A stretch of DNA of 64,000 nt from assembly GCA_964432595.1 (NCBI GenBank), contig CAYSOF010000007.1:62001-126000 (forward strand), given 5' to 3'. Shown piece by piece: positions 44,936-57,673 of this stretch. The translations under genes were made by a program, and so were the position numbers. The number at the start of each line of letters is the position of its first letter. Position 1 is the first letter of the stretch. A model generated the notes under the pieces. The model was not told the origin of the DNA, ran no database searches, and saw nothing but the letters and a program-made list of their open reading frames with translations. Source of the stretch: DASYLJ01 sp964432595 (lineage in GTDB: Bacteria; Desulfobacterota; Binatia; DP-6).

Positions 44936-45823
44936 ATGGCTGCTCCCGATCGGTTCCGCATCGGCCTCGTGCAGATGCGCTGCGTGGACGACGCCGACGC
45001 GAACGTCGCGACGGCGGTGGCGCGCGTGCGCGAGGCGGCGAAGCAAGGTGCGCAGATCGTCTGTCTGCCCGAGCTCTTCCGCACGCCGTACTTCTGCCAG
45101 CGCGAGGACGCCGCGCTCTTCGACCTCGCGGAGCCCATCCCCGGTCCGACCACCGAGGCGCTGTCGGCGGTCGCGCGCGACACCGGCGTCGCCGTCATCG
45201 CGTCGATCTTCGAGCGCCGCGCGGCCGGCGTCTATCACAACACCGCCGTGGTCCTCGGCGCCGACGGGAAGGAAGCGGGCCGCTACCGGAAGATGCACAT
45301 CCCGGACGATCCGCTCTACTACGAGAAGTTCTACTTCACCCCGGGCGACCTCGGCTTCGTCGCCGTCGACACGCACGTCGGCCGCATCGGCACCCTCGTC
45401 TGCTGGGACCAGTGGTATCCGGAGGGCGCGCGGCTCACGGCCCTCGCGGGCGCCGACGTCCTCTTCTACCCGACGGCCATCGGCTGGCATCCGGCGGAGA
45501 AGGCCCAGTACGGCGCCGCCCAGCGCACGGCGTGGCAGGTCATGCAGCGGGCGCATGCCATCGCGAACGGCGTGTACGTCGCGGCCGTGAACCGCGTCGG
45601 GCACGAGGGGGCGCCGGACGCCGGCCTCGAGTTCTGGGGCTCGTCGTTCGTGTCGGACCCGTTCGGCGTCGTCCTGGCCGAGGCCGACACCAGCGAGGAG
45701 ACGGTCCTCGTCGCCGACGTCGACCGGAAGGCGCAGGAGGACGTCCGCCGCAACTGGCCCTTCCTCCGCGACCGGCGCATCGACGCGTACGGCGACATCA
45801 CGCAGCGCTTCCGCGATCGATGA
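44936..45823 (+). CDS. aguB: N-carbamoylputrescine amidase
   Basis: 295 aa nitrilase-superfamily enzyme from ATG 44936. Triad Glu 46 (CLPELF), Lys 119 (GRYRKMHIPD), Cys 156 (LVCWDQWYPE). The motifs DDPLYYEKFYFTPGDLGF and AIGWHPAEKAQYG mark the AguB branch. Converts N-carbamoylputrescine to putrescine, CO2 and ammonia. It overlaps aguA by 4 bp (ATGA), so the two enzymes of the agmatine route are made together. Confidence 0.95.
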   Translation: MAAPDRFRIGLVQMRCVDDADANVATAVARVREAAKQGAQIVCLPELFRTPYFCQREDAALFDLAEPIPGPTTEALSAVARDTGVAVIASIFERRAAGVYHNTAVVLGADGKEAGRYRKMHIPDDPLYYEKFYFTPGDLGFVAVDTHVGRIGTLVCWDQWYPEGARLTALAGADVLFYPTAIGWHPAEKAQYGAAQRTAWQVMQRAHAIANGVYVAAVNRVGHEGAPDAGLEFWGSSFVSDPFGVVLAEADTSEETVLVADVDRKAQEDVRRNWPFLRDRRIDAYGDITQRFRDR

Positions 45824-46893
45824 GCGACGGCACGCCCACCGCGTTGGGCTACCGGATGCCGGCCGAGTGGGAGCCGCACGCCGCCACCTGGCTCGCCTGG
45901 CCGCACGAGCGCTCCGACTGGCCCGGTCCCGGCAAGCTCGAGGCCGTGCGCTGGGTCTACGTCGAGTTCATCCGCCACGTCGTCGCGGGCGAGCGCGTCC
46001 GCCTGTTGGTCCCCGACGAGAAGCAGGAGCGTCTCGCGCGGGCGCTCCTCGCGCGCGGCGGCGTGCCCGACGGCGCCGTAGAATTCCTCCGCATCCCGAC
46101 CGACCGCTCGTGGACGCGCGACTTCTGCCCGATCTTCGTCCGCCGCGACGACGGCGACGTCCGTCCCGTCCACTGGCGCTTCACGGGCTGGGCGAAGTAC
46201 CCGAACCACAAGCTCGATGCCGCCGTCCCGGGCCGCATCGCGCGCCGCCTGAAGCACACGCCGTGGACCCCCGAGGCCGAGATGGCCGGCCGGATGAAGC
46301 GCGTCGTGCTGGAGGGCGGCTCGATCGACGTGAACGGCCGCGGCCTCCTCCTCACGACCGAGGAGTGCCTGCTGAGCAAGGTGCAGGAGCGTAACCCGGG
46401 CATGGGCCGCGTCGACTACGAGCGCGTCCTCGGCGCGCACCTCGGCATCCGCAAGGTGCTCTGGCTCGCCGACGGCATCGCCGGCGACGACACGCACGGA
46501 CACGTCGACGACCTCGCGCGCTTCGCCGACGCCCGGACGGTCGTCATCGCGACGACCCGCGACACGAGCGACGAGAACTACGAGCGGCTGCGCGAGAACC
46601 GCGACCGCCTGCGCACGATGACGGACGCCGACGGCGAGCGGCTGCGCGTCGTCGAGCTGCCGATGCCGGCGCCGCTCTCGTTCGACGGCCAGCGGCTCCC
46701 CGCCAGCTACGCCAACTTCTACATCGCGAACGCGGCCGTGCTGGTGCCGACGTTCAACGACCCGAACGACCGACGCGCGCTGCAGATCGTCGCCGACCTG
46801 TTCCCGAACCGCCGCGTCGTCGGCATCCACGCCGTCGACCTCGTGCTCGGCCTCGGCACGCTCCACTGCATGACGCAGCAGGAGCCAGCCTAG
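45820..46893 (+). CDS. aguA: Agmatine deiminase
   Basis: 357 aa. Guanidino-modifying fold: TWLAWPHERSDWPG near the N-terminus, DRSWTRDFCPIFV, VLEGGSIDVNGRG, DTHGHVDD with the catalytic His, and C-terminal GLGTLHCMTQQE with nucleophile Cys 350. Turns agmatine into N-carbamoylputrescine and ammonia, then AguB makes putrescine. Arginine decarboxylase is not in the window, so agmatine must come from elsewhere or from outside. The stop directly abuts the palindromic element at 46894. Confidence 0.95.
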   Translation: MSDGTPTALGYRMPAEWEPHAATWLAWPHERSDWPGPGKLEAVRWVYVEFIRHVVAGERVRLLVPDEKQERLARALLARGGVPDGAVEFLRIPTDRSWTRDFCPIFVRRDDGDVRPVHWRFTGWAKYPNHKLDAAVPGRIARRLKHTPWTPEAEMAGRMKRVVLEGGSIDVNGRGLLLTTEECLLSKVQERNPGMGRVDYERVLGAHLGIRKVLWLADGIAGDDTHGHVDDLARFADARTVVIATTRDTSDENYERLRENRDRLRTMTDADGERLRVVELPMPAPLSFDGQRLPASYANFYIANAAVLVPTFNDPNDRRALQIVADLFPNRRVVGIHAVDLVLGLGTLHCMTQQEPA

Positions 46894-47135
46894 CCGCCCA
46901 AGACCATGTCTTGGGCGGGCGCGAGCGTGTAGCGGGTCGTTTCCGCCCGACCGATATGCCGCGGCCAGCGAAGCCGCGGCGAAGCCGGCGCGGCACACGG
47001 GCACGCACGCATGCGTCCCGCAACCCAGCCGGAGCACTGTCCCGCGCCGGCTGTGCCGGCCGCGGGATGCCGGAGACTTGGAGCGAGCCGCTACACGCTC
47101 GCGTCCGTCCCCACCCGAGACCTGGTCTCGGGTGG
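46894..47135. repeat. Nested palindromic element (242 bp) with terminal hairpins
   Basis: Non-coding gap between the convergent aguA and lipoprotein genes. Left end: an 11-bp-stem hairpin (46894-46918, arm CCGCCCAAGAC). Right end: a 12-bp-stem hairpin (47111-47135, arm CCACCCGAGACC) that is clearly a diverged copy of the left one. Inside them are perfect 15-bp inverted repeats GCGAGCGTGTAGCGG (46921-46935) and its complement (47088-47102), and inside those 10-bp repeats GCCGGCGCGG/CCGCGCCGGC (46984-46993 and 47042-47051). The whole folds as a cruciform with hairpin ends. No credible ORF. MITE, REP/BIME-like unit or structured RNA; cannot be decided here. Confidence 0.7.
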
Positions 47136-47153
47136 CGTCATGGTCTCGTGTGG

Positions 47154-47720
47154 CTACGCCGGCGGCGGCACCGGGCCGATCACGACGGTGTAGGCCTGGT
47201 CGGGAGACATCGGGACGCCGACCCATGCGGCGTTCTCCTTCTTCTTCTCCTCGAAGTACGGGCGGTAGCCGCTCGCGACCTTGACGTCGAGGCCGCTCGC
47301 CTCGAGCGCCTTCTGCGCAGTGTCGGCGTACGGCGGCCCCTGCTCCTCGCCGATCAGCATCATCACGCCCGGCTTGAGCATCATGCCGGTGACCGTCTGC
47401 GTCTGCGCCTCCCAACCCGCCTCCTTGAACACCGCCTCGAGCTGCGACTTGAGCGCCGCCGTCTCGGGATTGCCGGGCGTGATCGTGAACCACACCTTCT
47501 TCTCGGGGCCGGCCTCGAGCTTCAGGATGTCGATCATCCCCGTGCGCTGCTCCGGCGTGAGCGTGCGCGCGTTCGCGGGGAGCGTCGCCGCCGGGGCCGC
47601 TGCCTGCGCGGCGGGCGCCGCGGGTGCCGGCGCCGGAGCGGGCGTGGCCGTCTTCTCGCCTTCGGGCGCGCCACACGCCGCCACCAGGGACAGGAGCACG
47701 AGACTGCGGGAAAGTGTCAT
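47154..47720 (-). CDS. Lipoprotein of unknown function
   Basis: 188 aa from ATG 47720. Signal peptide LSRSLVLLSLVAAC with lipobox VAAC, lipidated Cys 16. A linker of Ala and Pro (about 25-50) leads to a compact domain: LTPEQRTGMIDILKLEAGPE, KKVWFTITPGNPETAALKSQ, LEAVFKEAGWEAQTQTV, PYADTAQKALEASGLDV. This alternates strands and helices and resembles small ligand-binding or envelope-protein domains, but no family is recognised. Its start is 46 bp after recG, so it may be the last gene of the pyrimidine-recG transcript. Confidence 0.82.
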   Translation of the reverse strand: MTLSRSLVLLSLVAACGAPEGEKTATPAPAPAPAAPAAQAAAPAATLPANARTLTPEQRTGMIDILKLEAGPEKKVWFTITPGNPETAALKSQLEAVFKEAGWEAQTQTVTGMMLKPGVMMLIGEEQGPPYADTAQKALEASGLDVKVASGYRPYFEEKKKENAAWVGVPMSPDQAYTVVIGPVPPPA

Positions 47721-47766
47721 GCGGTCGTGTCTACTGGGCCGGCCGGTCGAGGTCCAGCCAACGGCC

Positions 47767-50222
47767 TCATCCGACGCGCGCCAGCTCCAGACGACCCTGC
47801 CAGCGGTGCCGCAGCACCGCCCGCACGACGGCCGACTCCGGACGCGACAGGTCGGGATCGTCCGCCAGCACTTGCGCCGCCTCGTCCCGTGCCGCCCGCA
47901 GCAGCTCGGTGTCGCGGACGAGGTTGGCCACGCGGAACGGCGGCAGGCCGGCCTGGCGCGTCCCGAGGAAATCGCCGGGACCACGCAACGCGAGATCGGC
48001 CTCGGCGATCCGGAAGCCGTCCGTCGAGCGCTCCAGCACCAGCATCCGCTGGTACGTCTCGCCCGGCATCCAATCCGGCACCATCAGGAAGCAGTGGCCG
48101 GGCGCCGTGCCCCGCCCGACGCGCCCACGCAGCTGGTGCAGCTGGGCCAGACCGAAGCGCTCGGCGTGCTCGATGACGATCGCCGTCGCGTTCGGGACGT
48201 CGATGCCGACCTCGATCACGGTCGTCGACACCAGGACGTCGAACTCGCGCGCCTTGAACCGCCGCATGACGGCGTCCTTCTCCTCGGCCTTCATGCGGCC
48301 GTGCACCAGGTCGAGGCGCAGGCCGGCGAGCGGACCCGCCGCCAGCTCGTGCACCATGGTCGTCGCGGCGCGCAGCGACGTCTTCTCCGACTCCTCGACC
48401 AGCGGGTAGACGACATACGCCTGATGCCCCGCCGCCACCTGCTCGCGGATGCACGCCGCCATCTCGGCGCGCCGCGACTCCTTGCAGAGCCGCGTCGCGA
48501 TCGGCGTGCGGCCGGGCGGCAGCTCGTCGAGCGTCGACACCGCGAGGTCGCCGTAGAGCGTGAGCGCCAGCGTGCGCGGGATCGGCGTCGCGCTCATCAC
48601 GAGCACGTCGATGGCGCGCGCGTCGGCCGCCTGCCGCTGCAGCGCGGCGCGCTGCATGACGCCGAAGCGGTGCTGCTCGTCGACGATCGCCAAGCCGAGC
48701 CGCGCGAAGTCGACGGACTCCTGGATGAGCGCGTGCGTGCCGATGGCGAGGGGCGTGCTGCCGTCGGCGATGCCGGCGAGCGCGGTCCGGCGCGCCGCGC
48801 CCTTCACCGCCCCGGTCAGGAGCACCGGCGCCAGGCCGAGCGGCGCCAGCAGCGGGCGGATGGTCTCGCAGTGCTGCTCGGCGAGGAGCTCCGTCGGCGC
48901 CATCAGCGCCACCTGCCAGCCCGACTCGATCACGGTGAGCGCCGCGAGCAGCGCCACCAACGTCTTCCCGCTGCCGACGTCGCCCTGCAGCAGGCGGCGC
49001 ATCGGATGCGGCTGCGCCAGGTCGGCGTCGATCTCCGCCACCGCGCGCTCCTGCGCGCCGGTCGGACGGAACGGGAGCGCCGCCCGCAGCGCATTCGCGA
49101 GGCGGCGCGGCGGCGCGAACGCGGTGCCCGCCTCCTGGCCCGCCGCCTGGCGGCGCAGCGCAAGCCCCAGCTGCAGGAAGAAGAGCTCGTCGAACACCAG
49201 CGAGCGGTGCGCGAGCGAGCGCATGTCGGTCAGCGCGACGAGGTCCGCGGTCGCGGGCGGCGTGTGCACCTGCCGCAGCGCGCGCGCCGGGTCGAGGAGC
49301 CGCTGGCGCGCCGCCACGGCGGGCGGCAGCCCGGCGGGCACACGATCGGCGTACGTCTCCACCGCCGTCTGAATGACGCGCCGGAGCGCGCCGACGGGCA
49401 TCGCCGTCGGCTTCTCGTACACCGGCACCACCGGCGGCAGCGTCCGCTCCGGCCCGTCGTCGTCGAGCGGCGTGACGTCGGGATGCACCATGCGATTCGG
49501 TCCCGTCCGCATCGGCGGCTCGACGCGTCCGTGTACCAGCAGCCGCTGCCCCGCCGCGAAGCGGCTCGCGAAGTACGGCACCTGGTTGAACCAGACGAGC
49601 ATCAGCGTGGCGCCGTCGTCGCGGATCACCACCTCCAGCACGCGGCGGCCCTGCTTGCCGACGGCGCCCTGGCGCACGCTCAGCACCGCGCCGACGGCGG
49701 TCGCGTCGTCGCCCGGCCGCAACCCGGCGAGCGGCGTCCGCACCCGCCAGTCCTCGTAGCGGAACGGCAGGTGGTACAGCAGGTCCTCCACCGTCTTGAG
49801 GCCGAAGCGCTGCAGCTCGGTGGCGCGCTTCGGTCCCACCGACCGCACCGTCGACACCGGCTGGCCGAGCGCCGCCAGCGCGAGCTCCACGGAACCGGCG
49901 CCGGCCTGGTACTCGGCCCATTGCGCGACGGGCGCCGTCGCCGACGCGGCCCGCAACGACGGCAGGAGCGCGTGCGCGCGGCGCACCAGGCTCTCGTGCT
50001 CCCCCGACCCCTCGCCGAGCGCCGTCAGGATCAGGTCGAGCGCGTCGAGCGTCGCGCGGACGTCCGGCGCCGCCGACGCGCGCGCCCGCGCCAGCCGCTC
50101 GCCGAGGGCGCGCAGCGGCAGGCGCGTCTGATCGAGCCGGCGGAAGTCGTCGGCGGCCAGGTAGTCGAGCGGCGGCGCCAGCGCCTGCAGGAGCTCCGCG
50201 AGCGGCGTTCCGGCCGCCGCCA

Positions 50223-50223
<1 letters not shown>
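47767..50223 (-). CDS. recG: ATP-dependent DNA helicase RecG
   Basis: 818 aa. N-terminal extension, then the wedge OB domain (VGPKRATELQRFGLKTVEDL, LLYHLPFRYED), helicase motif I GDVGSGKT, motif II DEQHRFG, motif III SATPIPRTLAL and motifs V-VI (VSTTVIEVGIDVPNA, LHQLRGRVGRG). Reverses stalled replication forks. Its ATG overlaps the carB stop (TGATG), an unusual partner for a pyrimidine operon, so recG expression may follow pyrimidine demand. Confidence 0.96.
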
Positions 50224-53440
<3,217 letters not shown>

Positions 53441-53441
<1 letters not shown>

Positions 53442-54586
53442 CAGCCCTTGTGCCTCTCGATCATGTCGGTGAAGCGGCGGAACAGATAGCGCGCGTCGTG
53501 CGGTCCCGGCGACGCCTCCGGATGGTACTGCACCGAGAAGGTCGGCTGGCCGCGCACCGAGAGTCCCTCGACCGTGCGGTCGTTCAGGTTGAGATGCGTC
53601 ACGTCGGCGCGGTCCTTCAGCGAGTCCATGTCGACCGCGAAGCCGTGGTTTTGCGACGTGATCTCGACCTTGCCCGTCGTCAGGTCCTGCACCGGTTGGT
53701 TGCCGCCGTGGTGGCCGAACTTGAGCTTGTAGGTGTCGCCGCCGAGCGCCAGGCCGAGGATCTGGTGGCCCAGGCAGATGCCGAACACCGGCACCTTCCC
53801 GAGCAGCGCGGCGACGTTCTCGCGCGCGCCGGCGACGGCGTCGGGGTCGCCGGGCCCGTTCGACAGGAAGACGCCGTCGGGATTCAGCTTCAGCACGTCC
53901 GCCGCCGGCGTCGATGCCGGCACGACGCGCACCGCGCAGCCGACGCCGACGAGGTTCCGCAGGATGTTCCACTTGATCCCGTAGTCGTACGCGACGACCT
54001 TGTGCGCGGGACGGCCGAGCTTCGCGGCGATCTCCTCGCCCATGAGATAGCCGCCCGGCTTCCACGGCCCCTGATCCCAGCCGTACGGCTCCTTCGTCGT
54101 GACGACGCTGACCAGGTCCTGGCCGACCATGCTCGGCGCGTCCTTGGCCTTCTTGACGAGCCGCTCGGCGTCGAGGTCGACGCTCGACAGCACCGCTTCC
54201 TGCGAGCCGTGGTCGCGCAGGTGGCGCACGAGCGCGCGCGTGTCGATGCCCTCGATGCCGGGGATGCCGTGCTCCGCCAGGTAGGCGCCGAGGCTCTGCT
54301 CGGCGCGCCAGCTCGACGGCACCTCGCGGTACTCGCGCACGATGAACCCGCGCACGAACGGCTTCCGCGCCTCGACGTCCTCGCGGTTGACGCCCGTGTT
54401 GCCGATCTCCGGATACGTCATCGCGACCAGCTGACCCTCGTACGACGGGTCGGTGAGGATCTCCTGGTAGCCCGTCATGCTCGTGTTGAAGACGAGCTCG
54501 CCGGTGGCCTCCCCGATCGCGCCGAAGGCGCAGCCGCGGAAGACCGTGCCGTCGGCCAGGGCGAGGATGGCGTCCTTCTTCGCCAT
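53441..54586 (-). CDS. carA: Carbamoyl-phosphate synthase, small (glutaminase) subunit
   Basis: 381 aa from ATG 54586. The N-terminal domain (ALADGTVFRGCAFGA, FNTSMTGYQEILTDPSY) and the class I glutaminase domain with catalytic Cys in FGICLGHQIL, His in SVQYHPEASPGP and Glu in the same segment. Delivers ammonia to CarB through a tunnel. TGATG overlap with pyrC at the start and with carB at the end. Confidence 0.97.
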
Positions 54587-55896
54587 CAGGACGCCACCCG
54601 CAGCGTCGGCGTTCCCTTGTCCTCGTGGACGATCCGTCCACCCACCAGCACTGTCGTCACGCGACCTGTCATGTCCCATCCTTCGTACGGCGTGTTGCGG
54701 CTCTTCGAGCGGAACGCGCGCGCCGACACTTTCCAGCGCCGCTCGGCGTCGACCAGCGTCACGTCGGCCAGCGCGCCCGGGGCGAGCGTCCCCGCCGGCA
54801 ATCCCAGCAGCCGCGCCGGCCCCACGCTCATGCGCGCGATCAGCGTCGGCAGGTCGAGCAGCCCCTCGGCAACCAGCCGGAGCCCGAGGCCGAGCGCGGT
54901 CTCCAGCCCGACGACGCCGAACGCCGCGTGATCGAACTCGACGTCCTTCTCGTCCGCGTGGTGCGGGGCGTGATCCGTGGCGATCGCCTCGATCGTCCCG
55001 TCGGCGAGGCCGGCGCGCACCGCGGCGACGTCGGCCGCCGAGCGCAGCGGCGGCGCCATCTTGGCGTTGGTGTCGTACTCGCCGACCGCCTCGTCCGTCA
55101 GGAAGAGATGATGCGGCGTCACCTCCGCGCTGATCGCGACCCCGCGCGCCCGCGCCGCGCGGATCAGCTCGACGGCGCCCGCCGTGCTGACGTGCGCCAC
55201 GTGGACGCGGCCGCCGGTCAGCTCGGCGAGCGCGATGTCGCGCGCGACCATCACGTCCTCGGCGGCGGCGGGCCGGCCGCGCAGGCCGAGACGGAGCGCC
55301 ATCGCGCCCTCGTTCATGACGCCGCCGCAGCAGAGGTCGTCGTCCTCCTCGTGCGCGATCACGGGGAGGCCGAACATCCGGGTGTACTCGAGCGCGCGGC
55401 GCATCAGCGCCGCGTCCATCACCGGACGGCCGTCGTCCGACACCGCCACGATGCCGGCGCGGTGCATCTCACCGATCTCGGCGAGCCGCTCGCCGGCGAG
55501 GCCGACCGACAGCGCGCCGATCGGGTAGACGCGCGCGCCGTTCGCCACCTTGGCGCGATCGAGGATGAACTGCGTGACCGCCCCGCTGTCGTTGACGGGG
55601 TTGGTGTTCGCCATGCACGCGACCGACGTGAAGCCGCCGGCCAGCGCCGCAGCGACGCCCGTCGCCACCGTCTCCTTGTACTCCTGCCCCGGCTCTCGCA
55701 GGTGCACGTGGATGTCGACCAGGCCCGGCATGACGAGGAGCCCGGTCGCGTCGATCACCTGCGCCTCGCCGTCGATCGATCCGGGTGGGCCGACCGCTTC
55801 GATCCGATCGCCGTCGATCAACACGTCGCCCGGCGCCGCCGTGCGCGCCACCGGGTCGACGACCGTGCCGCCCACGATCCGCGTCCGCACGCTCAT
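54586..55896 (-). CDS. pyrC: Dihydroorotase
   Basis: 436 aa, the class I type of amidohydrolase. Metal-binding PGLVDIHVHLREPGQEYKET, SDDGRPV, IAHEEDDDLCCGGVMNEG, HVAHVSTAGA and catalytic ATDHAPHHADEKDVEFD; the metal-bridging Lys of some families is not obvious, as in type I enzymes with a mononuclear site. Cyclises carbamoyl aspartate to dihydroorotate. The start overlaps pyrB by 4 bp (ATGA). Confidence 0.96.
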   Translation of the reverse strand: MSVRTRIVGGTVVDPVARTAAPGDVLIDGDRIEAVGPPGSIDGEAQVIDATGLLVMPGLVDIHVHLREPGQEYKETVATGVAAALAGGFTSVACMANTNPVNDSGAVTQFILDRAKVANGARVYPIGALSVGLAGERLAEIGEMHRAGIVAVSDDGRPVMDAALMRRALEYTRMFGLPVIAHEEDDDLCCGGVMNEGAMALRLGLRGRPAAAEDVMVARDIALAELTGGRVHVAHVSTAGAVELIRAARARGVAISAEVTPHHLFLTDEAVGEYDTNAKMAPPLRSAADVAAVRAGLADGTIEAIATDHAPHHADEKDVEFDHAAFGVVGLETALGLGLRLVAEGLLDLPTLIARMSVGPARLLGLPAGTLAPGALADVTLVDAERRWKVSARAFRSKSRNTPYEGWDMTGRVTTVLVGGRIVHEDKGTPTLRVAS

Positions 55897-56882
55897 GCCC
55901 GCGCTCCGCTGCGGCCGCGCATCGGCTCGCTCGACTCGAGGTCGGCCGCCGCGTCCTCCGCCTTGTGCCGCGCGACGAGCATGTAGAGGAGCGCCATCCG
56001 CACCGCGAGCCCGTTCGTCACCTGGTTCATGATGACGGAGTACGGCCCGTCGGCGACCGCGCTCGAGATCTCGAGGCCGCGGTTCAGCGGGCCGGGGTGC
56101 AGGATGATGACGCCCGGCTTCGCGAGCCGGACGGCGTCCTCGGTCAGGCAGAAGTACTGCGCGTACTCGTCGACCGACGGAAAGAAGTGGCTGCCCTGCC
56201 GTTCGCGCTGGATGCGCAGCATCATGACGACGTCGGCGTCGCGCACCCCGTCGGCCAGCCGCGTGTGCAACTCGACGCCGAAGCGCTCGAACTCGCGCGG
56301 CAGCAACGTCGGCGGGCCGACGAGCCGCACGCGCGCGCCGAGGGCGCGGAGCGCGTGCACGTTCGAGCGCCCCACCCGGCTGTGCAGCAGGTCGCCGACG
56401 ATCGCGACGGTGAGGCCGGCGATCTCGCCGTGGCGCTCGCGGATCGTCAGGCAGTCGAGCAGCGCCTGCGTGGGATGCTCGTGGCAGCCATCACCCGCGT
56501 TGATGATGGGACACGTGACGTGCCGCGCCAGGAAGTTGCATGCGCCCGACGAGGGATGCCGGAGGATGATCGCGTCCGGCCGCATCGCCTCGAGGTTCCG
56601 CGCGGTGTCGGCGAGCGTCTCCCCTTTGCTGGCGCTCGAGGTCGACGCGCTGACGTTGATCGTGTCGGCGGAAAGCCGCTTCGCCGCGATCTCGAACGAG
56701 GTCCGCGTGCGCGTGCTGTTCTCGTAGAAGAGGTTGATCACCGTCTTCCCGCGCAGGGTCGGCACCTTCTTGATGTCGCGTTCGGAGATTTCCTTGAAGG
56801 ATGCGGCCGTGTCGAGGATCGCCGCGATCTCCTCGCCCGACACGCCCTCGAGCCCGAGCAGGTGACGCTGTGTGAACGCCAT
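55893..56882 (-). CDS. pyrB: Aspartate carbamoyltransferase, catalytic subunit
   Basis: 329 aa. Carbamoyl-phosphate site FYENSTRTRTSFEIAAKRL and STSSASKGETL, aspartate side HPGPLNRGLEISSAV, and the HPTQALLD loop. Joins carbamoyl phosphate and aspartate. No PyrI regulatory subunit is adjacent; the downstream gene is dihydroorotase, as in Gram-positive-type operons. It is 10 bp from pyrR. Confidence 0.97.
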   Translation of the reverse strand: MAFTQRHLLGLEGVSGEEIAAILDTAASFKEISERDIKKVPTLRGKTVINLFYENSTRTRTSFEIAAKRLSADTINVSASTSSASKGETLADTARNLEAMRPDAIILRHPSSGACNFLARHVTCPIINAGDGCHEHPTQALLDCLTIRERHGEIAGLTVAIVGDLLHSRVGRSNVHALRALGARVRLVGPPTLLPREFERFGVELHTRLADGVRDADVVMMLRIQRERQGSHFFPSVDEYAQYFCLTEDAVRLAKPGVIILHPGPLNRGLEISSAVADGPYSVIMNQVTNGLAVRMALLYMLVARHKAEDAAADLESSEPMRGRSGARA

Positions 56883-56892
56883 GACCCCTCCC

Positions 56893-57435
56893 TCAGCTCT
56901 CGATCACGACTTCGTCCACACCGTCCGCCTCGGCCAGACGCACCGAGACGCGCTCGTTGAACGACGTGGGCAGGTTCTTGCCGACGTAGTCGGCGCGGAT
57001 GGGCAGCTCGCGGTGGCCGCGGTCGACGAGCACGGCCAGCTGGATGGACTTCGGCCGCCCGAAGTCCATCAGCGCGTCCATGGCAGCACGGATGGTCCGG
57101 CCCGTGAAGAGGACGTCGTCGACGAGGAGGATGCGGCGACCCTCCACCGGGAAGCCGATGTCCGTGCCCTGCACGACGGGATTCTGCAGGCCGCGATCGA
57201 GGTCGTCGCGGTAGAGCGTGATGTCGACGACGCCGCACGGCACCAGCGGACCGCCCTCGATCTCCTGCAGCGTGCGCCGGAGCCGCTGCGCGATGTGGAT
57301 GCCGCGCGAGCGGATGCCGACGAGCGCAAGCCCCTGGCCGCCCTTGCTGCGCTCGAGGATCTCGTGCCCGACACGCACGAGCGCACGCTGGATGGCCTGG
57401 GCGTCCATCACCTGGCGCGTGCCGTTGCTGCTCAC
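56893..57435 (-). CDS. pyrR: PyrR: pyrimidine operon attenuation protein / uracil phosphoribosyltransferase
   Basis: 180 aa from GTG 57435, which has a GAGGTG Shine-Dalgarno at about 5 nt; ATG 57408 (MDAQAIQ) would remove the first nine residues that align with known PyrR starts. Phosphoribosyltransferase motif RRILLVDDVLFTGRTIRAAM, hood and basic surface ALVGIRSRGIHIAQRL. PyrR binds UMP or PRPP and the leader RNA, and it also has UPRT activity. It is the first gene of the operon and the leader holds a matching binding loop plus terminator, so it should control its own operon by attenuation. Confidence 0.95.
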   Translation of the reverse strand: MSSNGTRQVMDAQAIQRALVRVGHEILERSKGGQGLALVGIRSRGIHIAQRLRRTLQEIEGGPLVPCGVVDITLYRDDLDRGLQNPVVQGTDIGFPVEGRRILLVDDVLFTGRTIRAAMDALMDFGRPKSIQLAVLVDRGHRELPIRADYVGKNLPTSFNERVSVRLAEADGVDEVVIES

Positions 57436-57459
57436 GACGGCACCTCGCGGGGGCGGACG

Positions 57460-57491
57460 AAAAAAAAGCCTCCACGGCGACGCCGGGAGGC
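57460..57491 (-). terminator. Intrinsic terminator/attenuator in the pyr leader
   Basis: Stem GCCTCC-(CGGC)...(GCCG)-GGAGGC with one bulged base and a 3-nt loop, followed by U8 (57460-57467). It lies 25 bp before the pyrR start, inside the operon leader and downstream of the PyrR loop. This position is what a transcription attenuator requires. Confidence 0.8.
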
Positions 57492-57530
57492 GATGGGATC
57501 GTAGACGTGGGTGGACGTGTGCATCGAGGA

Positions 57531-57552
57531 ACCCTTCCTGACCTCGCAGGGT
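57531..57552 (-). promoter_or_regulatory. PyrR-type RNA binding loop
   Basis: RNA ACCCU-GCGAGGUCAGGA-AGGGU: 5-bp stem and a loop containing CCNGNGAGGY, the core of the PyrR consensus ARUCCNGNGAGGYU; 11 of 14 positions match (GACCCTGCGAGGTC). It lies about 40 nt upstream of the leader terminator and about 100 nt upstream of pyrR. Confidence 0.65.
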
Positions 57553-57588
57553 CAAGTTAAAAGGTGCCGGACGGGACGAAGCTGTGTG

Positions 57589-57617
57589 TGTCTACGCGTC
57601 GACCCCCAGCGTGTCAA
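57589..57617 (-). promoter_or_regulatory. Promoter of the pyrR-pyrB-pyrC-carA-carB-recG operon
   Basis: Read leftward: perfect TTGACA (57612-57617), 17-bp spacer, TAGACA (57589-57594). The leader would be about 145 nt, holding the PyrR loop and the terminator. Confidence 0.55.
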
Positions 57618-57673
57618 CCTGGTCGACGCAGATGGATGGACGCGCGCGCGATTTCTGCGCTACGCACGTCGCC

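Noticed and set aside
46894..47153. Small ORFs across the palindromic element
   Set aside because: They have no Shine-Dalgarno, and their sequence follows from the repeats; treated as non-coding.
53442..54641. 1472-aa frame that would fuse a shadow of carA to carB
   Set aside because: The carA region in that frame is Arg-rich nonsense. CarB begins at ATG 53441 with its GSGPIVIGQ motif.
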